8,817 bases of DNA, taken from positions 1 to 8,817 of the forward strand of contig JAQUHH010000085.1 of the NCBI GenBank assembly GCA_028683685.1, written 5' to 3'. This document shows, in pieces, positions 1 to 7,459 of the stretch (its first letter is position 1; each line of letters opens with the position of its first letter). Source of the DNA: Bacteroidales bacterium (GTDB taxonomy: Bacteria; Bacteroidota; Bacteroidia; Bacteroidales; WCHB1-69). Position numbers and translations under genes: made by a program. The notes under the pieces were generated by a model, which ran no database searches, had not been told where the DNA came from, and saw nothing but the letters and a program-made list of their open reading frames with translations.

Positions 1-2091
1 AATCCACCTGATGAAGGAATGTGGTTGCCCATGCTTGTAAACCGTTTGAATTATGCAGATATGAAAAAAATGGGTCTGCAGTTAACTCCAGAAGAATTGT
101 ATAGCATTAATCGTCCGAGTTTGAAAGATGCCATAGTACAATTGGATGGTGGTTCTTGTACTGCCGAAATCGTTTCAAAAGAAGGATTAATGCTTACTAA
201 TCATCATTGTGCTTATGGTGCTGTTCAGGCTGCTAGTAGTGTTCAAAATGATTATTTAACAGACGGTTTTTGGGCATATTCTAAAAAAGAAGAAATTAAA
301 ACCGATATGACGGCTACTTTTTTGGTTCGTATGGATGACGTTACTTCAAAAGTACTTGAAGGAATAGATTACGAAACTTCAGAAAGTGATAGATCTAAAA
401 ATATTAGAACCGTAATTGGAAAACTAAAAAAGGAATATTCCGAAAAGGGAAAATATACAGTAGAAATTAAAGATTTTTTTGACGGAAACGAATACTATAT
501 GTTTATTTATGAAACATACAAAGACGTTCGTTTGGTTGGAATTCCTCCATCATCTGTTGGAAAATATGGTGGTGATACCGATAACTGGATGTGGCCTCGT
601 CATACTGGCGACTTTAGTTTTTTGAGAGTTTACACAGCTCCTGATGGTTCTCCAGCAGAATTTAGTGAAGATAATATTGCACTTGTTCCAAAACATTATC
701 TTCCTGTTAATATAAAAGAACTTAAAAAAGATGATTTTGTGATGATTTGGGGATATCCTGGATCAACAGATAGATATTTGCCTTCTTGGGGTGTTCAGGA
801 AGTTTTAGATCACACAGCACCAACTATTATTTCTGTTCGCGATAAAAAATTGGAAATTATGAAAAAGGATATGAATGCCAGTAGTGCAGTTCGTATTCAA
901 TATTCTGCTAAGTATGCTCAAACAGCCAATTATTGGAAATATTATATTGGACATTCTAAAGGTTTAAAAGCGCTTAATGTGGTAGAGAAAAAACGAGCTA
1001 TTGAAAAAGATTTTGCAAATTGGGTTTCAGTTGAACCAGAAAGACAAAAAATTTATGGAAGTGTTTTGGCTGATATTGAAGCTGCATATAAAGAATCAAC
1101 AGAGAAACTTATCCAACGCCGTTTGTGGTATTTCCAAGAAACATTTATGGGTGCCGAATCACTTTGGTTTGTTTGGAAATTACAAACCCTTCCTTCAGTA
1201 TTGAAGAAAAAAGATTCAAAACCAGCTGATTTTGAAGTATATAGAGCTATGGCAAAAGAGCAATTCAAAGATTATAATATGGCAACTGACCAAAAAATAT
1301 TTGCCGCTTTAATTGAAATGTACTATACTAATATTCCACAGAAATATCATCCTTCAATTTTTGCAGAACTAAATAAAAAATACAAAGGCGATTTTACTAA
1401 AATGGCTCAGGATATTTATTCAAAATCTGTTGTAACTTCTGAGGAAAAATTCAATAATTTCTTGAATAAACCAAGTGAAAAAACATGGAATAAAGATGTG
1501 GTAGTTCGTACTTCTCAATCTATTATTGAAACGTATTTTTCTATGCAACAAGAAATGTCGGCAATTGATTCAAAAATGCAAAAGGCAAAAAGATTATTTC
1601 TTGATGGTATGCGTAAGATGTACTCCAATAAAGTTTTTTATCCTAATGCCAATTCTACGATGAGATTGACTTACGGACAAATATTGGATTATCTTCCAGC
1701 AGATGCCGTTCATTATAATTTTATTACTACTCAAAAAGGAATTTTAGAGAAAGAAGATCCAAACAATGATGAATTTATTCTTCCGGCTAAACTTAAAGAA
1801 CTTCTTTTAAGTAAAGACTTTGGACGTTATGGTAAAAATGGAGAATTGCCCGTTTGTTTTATCGCAAATACAGACATTACAGGAGGAAATTCAGGAAGCC
1901 CAATGATTAATGCTGAAGGTCATTTAATAGGTATCGCTTTTGATGGGAATTGGGAAGCTATGAGTGGAGATGTTGCTTTTGAACCAGCACTTCAAAGAAC
2001 CATTGGTGTTGATATCAGTTATGTATTATTTATTGTTGATAAATATGCAGGTGCCAAAAACTTAATTAAAGAGATGACAATTGTCGAATAA
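1..2091 (+). CDS. S46 family dipeptidyl-peptidase, DPP7-like (5' end outside window)
   Basis: This is an exported serine exopeptidase that removes dipeptides from peptide N-termini in the periplasm, part of peptide-based nutrition in Bacteroidota. The frame is open from base 1 (N-P-P-D-E-G-M-W), so the Met codon at 19 is internal; DEGMW is the usual start of the mature S46 protein, and only the signal peptide and true start are missing. About 696 codons are visible, against roughly 710-720 for full-length members. Counting from the Met at 19, the chymotrypsin-type triad is visible: His in TNHHC (62/63), Asp in HTGDFS (198) and Ser625 in GGNSGSP. Eighteen residues after Ser625, in FDGNWE, is Gly643. 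This position is Arg673 in acidic-specific DPP11 and Gly in DPP7, so preference for hydrophobic P1 residues is inferred. The family call is firm; the DPP7 subtype is likely. A strong terminator follows. Confidence 0.95.
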   Translation, partial: NPPDEGMWLPMLVNRLNYADMKKMGLQLTPEELYSINRPSLKDAIVQLDGGSCTAEIVSKEGLMLTNHHCAYGAVQAASSVQNDYLTDGFWAYSKKEEIKTDMTATFLVRMDDVTSKVLEGIDYETSESDRSKNIRTVIGKLKKEYSEKGKYTVEIKDFFDGNEYYMFIYETYKDVRLVGIPPSSVGKYGGDTDNWMWPRHTGDFSFLRVYTAPDGSPAEFSEDNIALVPKHYLPVNIKELKKDDFVMIWGYPGSTDRYLPSWGVQEVLDHTAPTIISVRDKKLEIMKKDMNASSAVRIQYSAKYAQTANYWKYYIGHSKGLKALNVVEKKRAIEKDFANWVSVEPERQKIYGSVLADIEAAYKESTEKLIQRRLWYFQETFMGAESLWFVWKLQTLPSVLKKKDSKPADFEVYRAMAKEQFKDYNMATDQKIFAALIEMYYTNIPQKYHPSIFAELNKKYKGDFTKMAQDIYSKSVVTSEEKFNNFLNKPSEKTWNKDVVVRTSQSIIETYFSMQQEMSAIDSKMQKAKRLFLDGMRKMYSNKVFYPNANSTMRLTYGQILDYLPADAVHYNFITTQKGILEKEDPNNDEFILPAKLKELLLSKDFGRYGKNGELPVCFIANTDITGGNSGSPMINAEGHLIGIAFDGNWEAMSGDVAFEPALQRTIGVDISYVLFIVDKYAGAKNLIKEMTIVE

Positions 2092-2102
2092 TTTTGTTCT
2101 TA

Positions 2103-2147
2103 ATATAAATACAAAGGCAAGCTTTTCGCTTGCCTTTGTATTTATAT
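2103..2147 (+). terminator. Perfect 20-bp hairpin terminator after the S46 peptidase gene
   Basis: Arms 2103-2122 and 2128-2147 are perfectly complementary over 20 bp around a 5-nt loop (TTTTC). The core GGCAAGC/GCTTGCC is GC-rich, and the outer stem has A-rich left and T-rich right sides, so the U-rich segment lies inside the stem. It starts 12 nt after the peptidase stop codon, which fits an intrinsic terminator separating the peptidase transcript from dnaB. Confidence 0.9.
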
Positions 2148-2215
2148 ATCAGTAGTATAGAGCGTTGTTGATAACTAAATTTAAAAAGAAAAGAAGCACG
2201 AAGCAAAATTCTAAG

Positions 2216-2223
2216 TATTTTTG
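2216..2223 (+). promoter_or_regulatory. Candidate -7 promoter box for dnaB
   Basis: TATTTTTG matches the Bacteroidota -7 consensus TAnnTTTG exactly and ends 18 nt before the chosen dnaB ATG at 2242. No TTG is found about 19-20 nt upstream, so the -33 half is missing or weak. Since a strong terminator precedes it at 2103-2147, dnaB needs its own promoter, and this is the best candidate in the gap. Confidence 0.4.
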
Positions 2224-2241
2224 ACATTCAAAATATTACTT

Positions 2242-3774
2242 ATGGAAGAAAAAATAGCAAATAAATCGAAACCCAATTTCAATACACAGGCAGATATAGG
2301 CACGTTTGGAAAATTACCTCCTCAAGCTCTTGATTTGGAAGAAGCTATTTTGGGTTCGTTGATGCTCGATCAAGATGCGGTTACCGCCGTTATTGATTTA
2401 CTTAAAGACGATATGTTTTATAAAGAATCGCATCGAAGAATCTTTTCATCCATTCGAAACCTTTTTACAAAATCGGAACCGATAGATATTCTCACGGTTA
2501 CAAATCAGCTGAAAAAACAAGGCGATTTGGATATTGTAGGAGGACCTTATTTTATTGCCTCCTTAACCAATAGGGTTAGTTCTTCTGCCAATATCGAGTT
2601 TCATTCTCGAATTATTATTGAAAAATATATTCAACGTGAATTAATTCGCATTGCTAATGAACTTATTCAAAATGCATATCAGGATACTGCTGATGCTTTA
2701 AGATTGTTGGATAAAGCGGGTCAAGATTTATTTCAAATTGCAGAAAACAATTTTCGAAGAACTCATTCTGAGATGAAAGAACTTGTTTATGTTGCCATTA
2801 ATGAAATTAACAATGCTAAAAATCAAACGGAAGGAATGCGTGGAATTCCTAGTGGTTTTACTAAATTAGACAGAATTACTTCGGGCTGGCAACGATCTGA
2901 CTTAATTATTTTAGCAGCTCGTCCAGGAATGGGTAAAACTGCTTTTGTTTTATCAATGGCACGAAATATGGCTATTCAATTTAATAAGCCCATTGCTATT
3001 TTTTCTCTTGAAATGTCAGCTCTTCAGTTGGTTACTCGTCTTATTTCCGCAGAAAGTCAAATTCCCAATGAGAGAATTAAATCTGGAAAATTAGAAGATT
3101 ACGAATGGGAGCAACTTACTAAAAGAGTGGAGCCTCTTATGAAATCAACTATTTTAATTGATGATACACCCGCTTTGCCCATTTTTGATCTTAGAGCAAA
3201 ATGCAGGAGGTTTAAGCAACAATATGATATTCAATGTATTATTATTGATTATTTGCAGCTTATGTCTGCACAAATGGATGATAAAGACAAAGGTAAAGGA
3301 AATCGTGAACAGGAAATTAGTATTATTTCTCGTTCATTAAAAACTTTAGCAAAAGAGTTAAATGTTCCAGTTATCGCTTTGTCGCAGTTAAATCGTGGAG
3401 TAGAAACTCGAACTGGATCTAAACGACCTCAATTAGCTGACCTTCGGGAATCGGGTGCCATTGAACAAGATGCGGATATGGTGCTTTTTATTTATCGTCC
3501 AGAATATTATCAAATAGATGAATTTCCTGATAATACAGATACAAGAGGAAAAGCCGAAATTATTATTGCAAAACACAGAAATGGTGCCTTGGGCGATGTG
3601 AGATTACAATTTATTGATTATTTGGCGAAATTCGAGAATCTGCCCGAAGAGAATGACGGCGATTATGGATATCAATTGCCAACAAATACAAATTTTGAAC
3701 AGGATACCAATTCAATTATTATCCCTTCTATTATGAATAGGGATGATGATGATTCAGAAAATGTGCCTTTTTAA
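2242..3774 (+). CDS. dnaB: Replicative DNA helicase DnaB
   Basis: This is the hexameric ATP-driven helicase that unwinds DNA at the replication fork and recruits primase; 510 aa. The frame is open upstream to a TTG at 2221, but the ATG at 2242 (MEEKIANK) is the better start. The N-terminal helical domain covers roughly residues 25-130, followed by a linker and a RecA-like motor. Visible motifs are Walker A ARPGMGKT (226-233, Lys232), FSLEM with catalytic Glu257, Walker B IIIDYLQ with Asp336, SQLNRG with Gln382, DLRESGAIEQDADMV, and KHRNG holding the likely arginine finger Arg446. The motor has no intein or other insertion. The last residues are acidic and end Asn-Val-Pro-Phe, resembling the SSB C-terminal tip. 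Nothing terminator-like lies in the 72 nt before the next gene, so read-through is possible. The identification is secure. Confidence 0.98.
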   Translation: MEEKIANKSKPNFNTQADIGTFGKLPPQALDLEEAILGSLMLDQDAVTAVIDLLKDDMFYKESHRRIFSSIRNLFTKSEPIDILTVTNQLKKQGDLDIVGGPYFIASLTNRVSSSANIEFHSRIIIEKYIQRELIRIANELIQNAYQDTADALRLLDKAGQDLFQIAENNFRRTHSEMKELVYVAINEINNAKNQTEGMRGIPSGFTKLDRITSGWQRSDLIILAARPGMGKTAFVLSMARNMAIQFNKPIAIFSLEMSALQLVTRLISAESQIPNERIKSGKLEDYEWEQLTKRVEPLMKSTILIDDTPALPIFDLRAKCRRFKQQYDIQCIIIDYLQLMSAQMDDKDKGKGNREQEISIISRSLKTLAKELNVPVIALSQLNRGVETRTGSKRPQLADLRESGAIEQDADMVLFIYRPEYYQIDEFPDNTDTRGKAEIIIAKHRNGALGDVRLQFIDYLAKFENLPEENDGDYGYQLPTNTNFEQDTNSIIIPSIMNRDDDDSENVPF

Positions 3775-3846
3775 GTTTCTTTAATTTCATAGAATGAACA
3801 AAAAAAGCACTAAAACCATTATATAGAATAGCTTAAACTCGAAATA

Positions 3847-5136
3847 ATGAAAATTCTCTCTTCTACTCATGTTTTTTTTACAAAAGCGATTTTAATAATA
3901 TTTATTTCTGCTTCTTCTTTCACATCGTGGGCTTCTTCTATTTTAATTCCCATGGATGATGCACAAAAAAATCATTTAAAATCATATGGACTTGCATATT
4001 GGGCTTTAGAACGAGAAGTTGAGATAAAATGGCTTTTAAATTATCGTGGAGGTGGTTTTTTAATGGATTATTATCCAGATATTGAAAAAGAATGCAAGAT
4101 TAGAGAAGTTAGTTATCAGGTTTTGGCAGATGTACAAGCGGCTACTATTTTGCGTCAAATAGAGTCTCCAGAATCCAATACAACAGCCATTCAGCTTATT
4201 AAAGCTCCAAAAATTGTAGTTTATTCTCCTAAAAATAAATTGCCTTGGGACGATGCTGTTACTTTGGTTTTGACATATGCAGAAATTCCCTATGATCTGA
4301 TTTATGATGAAGAAGTCCTCAGTGGCGTTTTGCCAACTTACGATTGGTTGCACTTACATCATGAAGATTTTACTGGACAGTATGGGAAATTTTGGGCAAA
4401 TTACCGAAATGCACAATGGTATAAAGATGATGTAAATGAAAATGAAGCCGTAGCTCGTAAATTTGGTTTTTCTAAAGTGTCTCAGTTAAAATTAGCGGTC
4501 GCCAAAAAAATTCGTGATTTTGTGGCTGGTGGCGGATATCTTTTTGCCATGTGTTCGGCTCCTGATAGTTTTGATATTTCTTTGGCTGCAGAAGGAGTTG
4601 ATATTTGTGAGAAGATGTACGACGGTGATCCAATGGATCCAAATGCTCAGGAAAAATTAGATTTTAGTAAAACATTTGCTTTTACTAATTTTAATATTGT
4701 TACAAATCCAATGGAGTATAGAAAATCAGATATTGACATTGATCCTCGTTTGCATCTGTCTAATAAAAATAATGATTTTTTTACTTTGTTTGAGTTTTCT
4801 GCAAAATGGGATCCGATTCCTACTATGCTTACTCAAAACCATGAAAGAGTAATTCATGGTTTTATGGGACAAACAACGGCATTTGATAAAACAAAAGTGA
4901 AGCCTGAAGTGATTATTTTGGGTGAGAGTCCGCAGTTTTCAAATGTGAGATATCTTCACGGAGAATATGGAAAGGGAACTTTTACATTTTATGCAGGACA
5001 TGATCCAGAAGACCATCAACATTTTGTAGGAGATCCTCCAACGGATTTGAATTTATATCCAAATTCTTCGGGATACCGTTTAATTCTTAATAATGTATTA
5101 TTTCCAGCAGCCAAAAAAGAAAAACAAAAAACATAA
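3847..5136 (+). CDS. Exported protein of the Bacteroidota 'asparagine synthetase B' family, function unknown
   Basis: This 429-aa protein has an N-terminal signal peptide: basic start, hydrophobic stretch at residues 12-24, and likely cleavage after S-W-A at 29. The opening of the mature part (LIPMDDAQKNHLKSYGLAYWAL) and the conserved blocks NYRGGGFLMDYYPDIE, HHEDFTGQYGKF and GGGYLFAMCSAPDSFD match my recollection of a Bacteroidota family that databases often call 'asparagine synthetase B'. I see no support for that reaction. The N-terminus is a signal peptide rather than the Met-Cys2 glutaminase nucleophile, and no SGG-type synthetase loop is visible. Cys236, in GYLFAMCSAP after a predicted strand, loosely resembles a nucleophile elbow of a class I glutamine-amidotransferase-like fold; this is inference. 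It follows dnaB by 72 nt with no clear promoter of its own, so co-transcription is possible. The start has no Shine-Dalgarno sequence, as is usual in this phylum. Confidence 0.75.
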   Translation: MKILSSTHVFFTKAILIIFISASSFTSWASSILIPMDDAQKNHLKSYGLAYWALEREVEIKWLLNYRGGGFLMDYYPDIEKECKIREVSYQVLADVQAATILRQIESPESNTTAIQLIKAPKIVVYSPKNKLPWDDAVTLVLTYAEIPYDLIYDEEVLSGVLPTYDWLHLHHEDFTGQYGKFWANYRNAQWYKDDVNENEAVARKFGFSKVSQLKLAVAKKIRDFVAGGGYLFAMCSAPDSFDISLAAEGVDICEKMYDGDPMDPNAQEKLDFSKTFAFTNFNIVTNPMEYRKSDIDIDPRLHLSNKNNDFFTLFEFSAKWDPIPTMLTQNHERVIHGFMGQTTAFDKTKVKPEVIILGESPQFSNVRYLHGEYGKGTFTFYAGHDPEDHQHFVGDPPTDLNLYPNSSGYRLILNNVLFPAAKKEKQKT

Positions 5137-5192
5137 TTTCTGACACCGAAAACATAATTTTTTTAAACACTTAATTCTTAAAATAAAATCAG

Positions 5193-5200
5193 TATATTCG
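5193..5200 (+). promoter_or_regulatory. Weak candidate -7 box before the lipoprotein gene
   Basis: TATATTCG differs from TAnnTTTG at one position and lies 29 nt ahead of the ATG at 5230, in a 93-nt gap. No TTG stands about 19-20 nt upstream, so this is only a possible promoter. The alternative is read-through from the upstream gene, since no hairpin terminator is seen in the gap. Confidence 0.25.
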
Positions 5201-5229
5201 CATATTATAATAATAAAAAATAACACATC

Positions 5230-5877
5230 ATGAAAAAAATATCAAAAAAACTAACAGTAGTATTCTTTTTTATTAGTTTTGGAATTGTTTTTAATTCTTG
5301 CAAAGAAGAAACAGAAGACGTTTTGTCATTAGCGGCACTCAAAAATGTAAGCCTTTCGTACGATAGTTTGCAATTAAATGTGGCATTGCCTCAAGGTTCT
5401 CTTGGTGGACAAACCTTTGAAGAATTAAGAAATGAAAACGAAGCATTGTTCTCTGATTTATCAAACTATAAAATTGGTCTTACTACCTTTATGAAAGCTG
5501 ATAATACTAAAGAGGATGCTAAAAATGCTACTTTCCAAGGCATGATTATGAATACCATTATGGATACATTGAACAATTCACCTTTTCAAATTATTGGTGG
5601 AGCTTTTGATGTTGCCAAAGATGAGATTAAACCTTTTATTGCAGAAGGAAATATTAATTTACTAACGCATAAGTATGTTGGAAAATATATTTTTAAAAGA
5701 ATGGTAGATGGAGATAATTTAGCAACAACATTGGCTCCCATTTTAAATTATAAAATTGGCGATCAGGTAGGTGGATTAAGTTTGCCACAAATAAACAAAG
5801 ATATTCCTACTCGTGCCTCTGATGAAATGAAGGATTTTTTAAATGGTTTTATAAGCTCCGATTTAATGAATGAATAG
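5230..5877 (+). CDS. Predicted surface-exposed lipoprotein, function unknown
   Basis: This 215-aa protein has a type II (lipoprotein) signal: MKKISKK, then a hydrophobic run at residues 9-20, then F-N-S-Cys24. The residues after Cys24 are K-E-E-T-E-D. Lys followed by two acidic residues just after the lipidated Cys is the core of the lipoprotein export signal described in Capnocytophaga, so display on the outer face of the outer membrane is inferred. I do not recognise the mature domain. It is mixed alpha/beta with a glycine-rich turn (PQGSLGGQ) and no Cys, His cluster or catalytic motif that I can identify. Its stop codon is 10 nt before the sufS start, so the two genes are probably one transcript. 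The start has no Shine-Dalgarno sequence and lies in an A-rich leader. Confidence 0.8.
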   Translation: MKKISKKLTVVFFFISFGIVFNSCKEETEDVLSLAALKNVSLSYDSLQLNVALPQGSLGGQTFEELRNENEALFSDLSNYKIGLTTFMKADNTKEDAKNATFQGMIMNTIMDTLNNSPFQIIGGAFDVAKDEIKPFIAEGNINLLTHKYVGKYIFKRMVDGDNLATTLAPILNYKIGDQVGGLSLPQINKDIPTRASDEMKDFLNGFISSDLMNE

Positions 5878-5887
5878 TTTTTTTCTC

Positions 5888-7108
5888 ATGAACTTTGATT
5901 TTGAAAATATTCGGAAAGATTTTCCGATACTGCATCAAGAAATAAATAAGCGACCTTTGGTTTATTTCGACAATGCTGCAACTACTCAAAAACCAAGTGT
6001 GGTTACCCAAGCATTGGTTGATTATTATAATCATTACAATAGCAATATTCATCGAGGAGTGCATTATTTAAGTAATATGGCTACTGATGCTTTTGAAAAT
6101 GCTCGGAAATACATTCAGTTGTATATTAATGCCAAAAATTCACATGAAATTATTTATACCAGAGGTACGACAGAATCGATAAATCTGGTTGCTTACTCTT
6201 TTTTTAAACGATTTGTAAAAGCGGGCGATAACATTATTATTTCCGCTTTGGAGCATCATTCTAATATTGTTCCTTGGCAAATGGCTTGCGAAAATCACAA
6301 TGCTCAACTTCGGGTTTTACCCATGAACGAAAATGGCAGTTTGCAGTTGGAAAAATTAAATGATTTAATTGATAATAATACTAAAATTGTTGCCATAAAT
6401 CATGTTTCTAATGCTTTGGGAACCATCAACCCAATCAAAGAAATAATTGCCATTGCACACTCCAAAAATGTTCCAGTTTTGCTTGACGGTGCTCAGGCAA
6501 TATCGCACATAAAAGTGGATGTGCAGGAACTGGATGTTGATTTTTATTGTTTTTCGGGACATAAAGTTTTTGCTCCGATGGGAATTGGTATTTTATATGG
6601 TAAAGAAAGTTTGCTAAATGAAATGCCACCTTATCAAGGTGGAGGTGAAATGATAAAAAATGTGAGTTTTGAAAAAACAACCTACAATGAACTTCCTTTT
6701 AAGTTTGAAGCGGGTACACCTAGTGTAGGAGATGTTATTGGACTTCATAAAGCCTTGGAATATGTTCAGAAACTAGGACTTCAAAATATTGCGGAATATG
6801 AAGATGAGTTGTTAGAATATGCTACCAAAAGAATACAAGAGATTCCAGATGTGAGAATATTTGCGAAAGATATTTCAAAAACAGCAATCCTTTCTTTTTT
6901 AGTTGGTAAAAATCATCCATATGATATTGGGGTGTTGCTCGATAAAATGGGTATTGCAGTTAGAACAGGACATCATTGCACGCAGCCCATAATGGATTTT
7001 TATAAAATTCCAGGAACGGTTAGAGCTTCTTTCGCTTTTTATAATACAAAAGAAGAAATTAATCTTTTTATAGAGGCATTAAAGAAAGTTTGTCAAATTT
7101 TAAGTTGA
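5888..7108 (+). CDS. sufS: Cysteine desulfurase SufS (group II)
   Basis: This cytosolic PLP enzyme converts L-cysteine to alanine and passes persulfide sulfur to SufE/SufU for Fe-S cluster assembly by SufBCD. It is 406 aa and collinear with E. coli SufS: PLP-binding Lys226 in FSGHK, PLP-stacking His123 in LEHHSNIVPW, catalytic Cys364 in VRTGHHC, and Arg379 in VRAS. The numbers agree with E. coli when the ATG at 5888 (MNFDFENIRKDFP) is used; this is why I prefer it to the in-frame ATG at 5870, which would overlap the lipoprotein gene by 8 nt and add six unmatched residues. RGTTE and the EAGTP block are also present, and all key residues are intact. It probably shares a transcript with the upstream lipoprotein gene. 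No sufB, sufC, sufD or sufE lies in the window, and no clear terminator follows. Confidence 0.96.
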   Translation: MNFDFENIRKDFPILHQEINKRPLVYFDNAATTQKPSVVTQALVDYYNHYNSNIHRGVHYLSNMATDAFENARKYIQLYINAKNSHEIIYTRGTTESINLVAYSFFKRFVKAGDNIIISALEHHSNIVPWQMACENHNAQLRVLPMNENGSLQLEKLNDLIDNNTKIVAINHVSNALGTINPIKEIIAIAHSKNVPVLLDGAQAISHIKVDVQELDVDFYCFSGHKVFAPMGIGILYGKESLLNEMPPYQGGGEMIKNVSFEKTTYNELPFKFEAGTPSVGDVIGLHKALEYVQKLGLQNIAEYEDELLEYATKRIQEIPDVRIFAKDISKTAILSFLVGKNHPYDIGVLLDKMGIAVRTGHHCTQPIMDFYKIPGTVRASFAFYNTKEEINLFIEALKKVCQILS

Positions 7109-7397
7109 TAAATCTAGCTCTGTACTCATAGAACATTCAATAAATAAATTTTGTTTTCTGTTTAACTTCTCTTTTCTGAAGAATCATTTATTGTATTTCA
7201 GGAGGTTTTTAATTCTTTTATGGAAAATTATTAATTTGTTGTAAATCAGTATTTTGTGATGTTTATTGAATGCTTAAACTCGATGAAAAATCTGTTTTAC
7301 TCTGTGAAATTCTTTATTTTATGGTTTTTATTTTAAACGTCGCTTGGCGAAGCATTTACCTTGCTTATTTGCACTTTTCTGTCGTTGGTCAAAATTA

Positions 7398-7429
7398 TTT
7401 GATTTCAGAGGCATAAGGTATTAATTTTG
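7398..7429 (+). promoter_or_regulatory. Bacteroidota-type promoter (TTTG-N20-TAATTTTG)
   Basis: The -33 element TTTG at 7398-7401 and the exact -7 box TAATTTTG at 7422-7429 are separated by 20 nt, close to the known TTTG-N19-TAnnTTTG consensus. Transcription should start near 7436, giving a leader of about 24 nt before the ATG at 7460. This is the best-formed promoter in the window. Confidence 0.8.
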
Positions 7430-7430
7430 G

Positions 7431-7453
7431 CAAATAAATAAACAAATAAATAC
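7431..7453 (+). repeat. A-rich tandem repeat in the leader
   Basis: Two copies of a 12-nt unit (CAAATAAATAAA, then CAAATAAATAC) lie between the -7 box and the start codon. They make a C-poor, G-free, unstructured leader of the kind that often replaces a Shine-Dalgarno sequence in this phylum. A translation-enhancing role is inference. Confidence 0.5.
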
Positions 7454-7459
7454 AAAGTC

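Larger units (their letters stand above)
7109..7459 (+). other. 351-nt intergenic gap with no supported gene
   Basis: No convincing gene is visible on either strand. The longest + strand candidate noted is a 25-codon frame at 7259-7336 with no support beyond being open. A perfect AGGAGG at 7200-7205 precedes a four-codon frame (ATG at 7220, stop after Met-Glu-Asn-Tyr). Around 7342-7366 two small hairpins would compete for the same AAGC: GCTT/AAGC (7342-7345 with 7350-7353) and AAGCA/TGCTT (7350-7354 with 7362-7366). No clear intrinsic terminator for sufS is seen. The 3' end carries the promoter of the next gene. Confidence 0.6.

Noticed and set aside
19..21. ATG at 19 as the start of the S46 peptidase
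   Set aside because: The frame is open upstream to base 1 and the preceding residues complete the family's DEGMW mature N-terminus, so this Met is internal and the gene is truncated by the window edge.
2221..2241. TTG start giving DnaB seven extra residues
   Set aside because: The TTG overlaps the candidate -7 box, and the ATG at 2242 gives a normal DnaB N-terminus.
4060..4353. Minus-strand 97-codon frame inside the exported protein gene
   Set aside because: It is antisense to a well-supported coding region and shows no domain or start context; it is a shadow frame.
5128..5160. Direct repeat of AAAACATAATTT (5128-5139 and 5149-5160), 21 bp apart, around the stop codon of the exported protein
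   Set aside because: The unit is short and of low complexity in A/T-rich DNA; no target-site or element structure accompanies it.
5870..5887. Earlier ATG for sufS overlapping the lipoprotein gene
   Set aside because: The six extra residues have no counterpart in SufS; starting at 5888 puts Lys226, Cys364 and Arg379 at the same numbers as in E. coli SufS.
3831..7283. The 12-mer GCTTAAACTCGA at 3831-3842 and again at 7272-7283
   Set aside because: A window this long is expected to contain a couple of chance 12-mer matches; flanking sequence does not extend the similarity convincingly.
7259..7336. 25-codon frame with a hydrophobic C-terminal half
   Set aside because: It has no ribosome-binding context, promoter or recognisable similarity; open frames of this length are common by chance.
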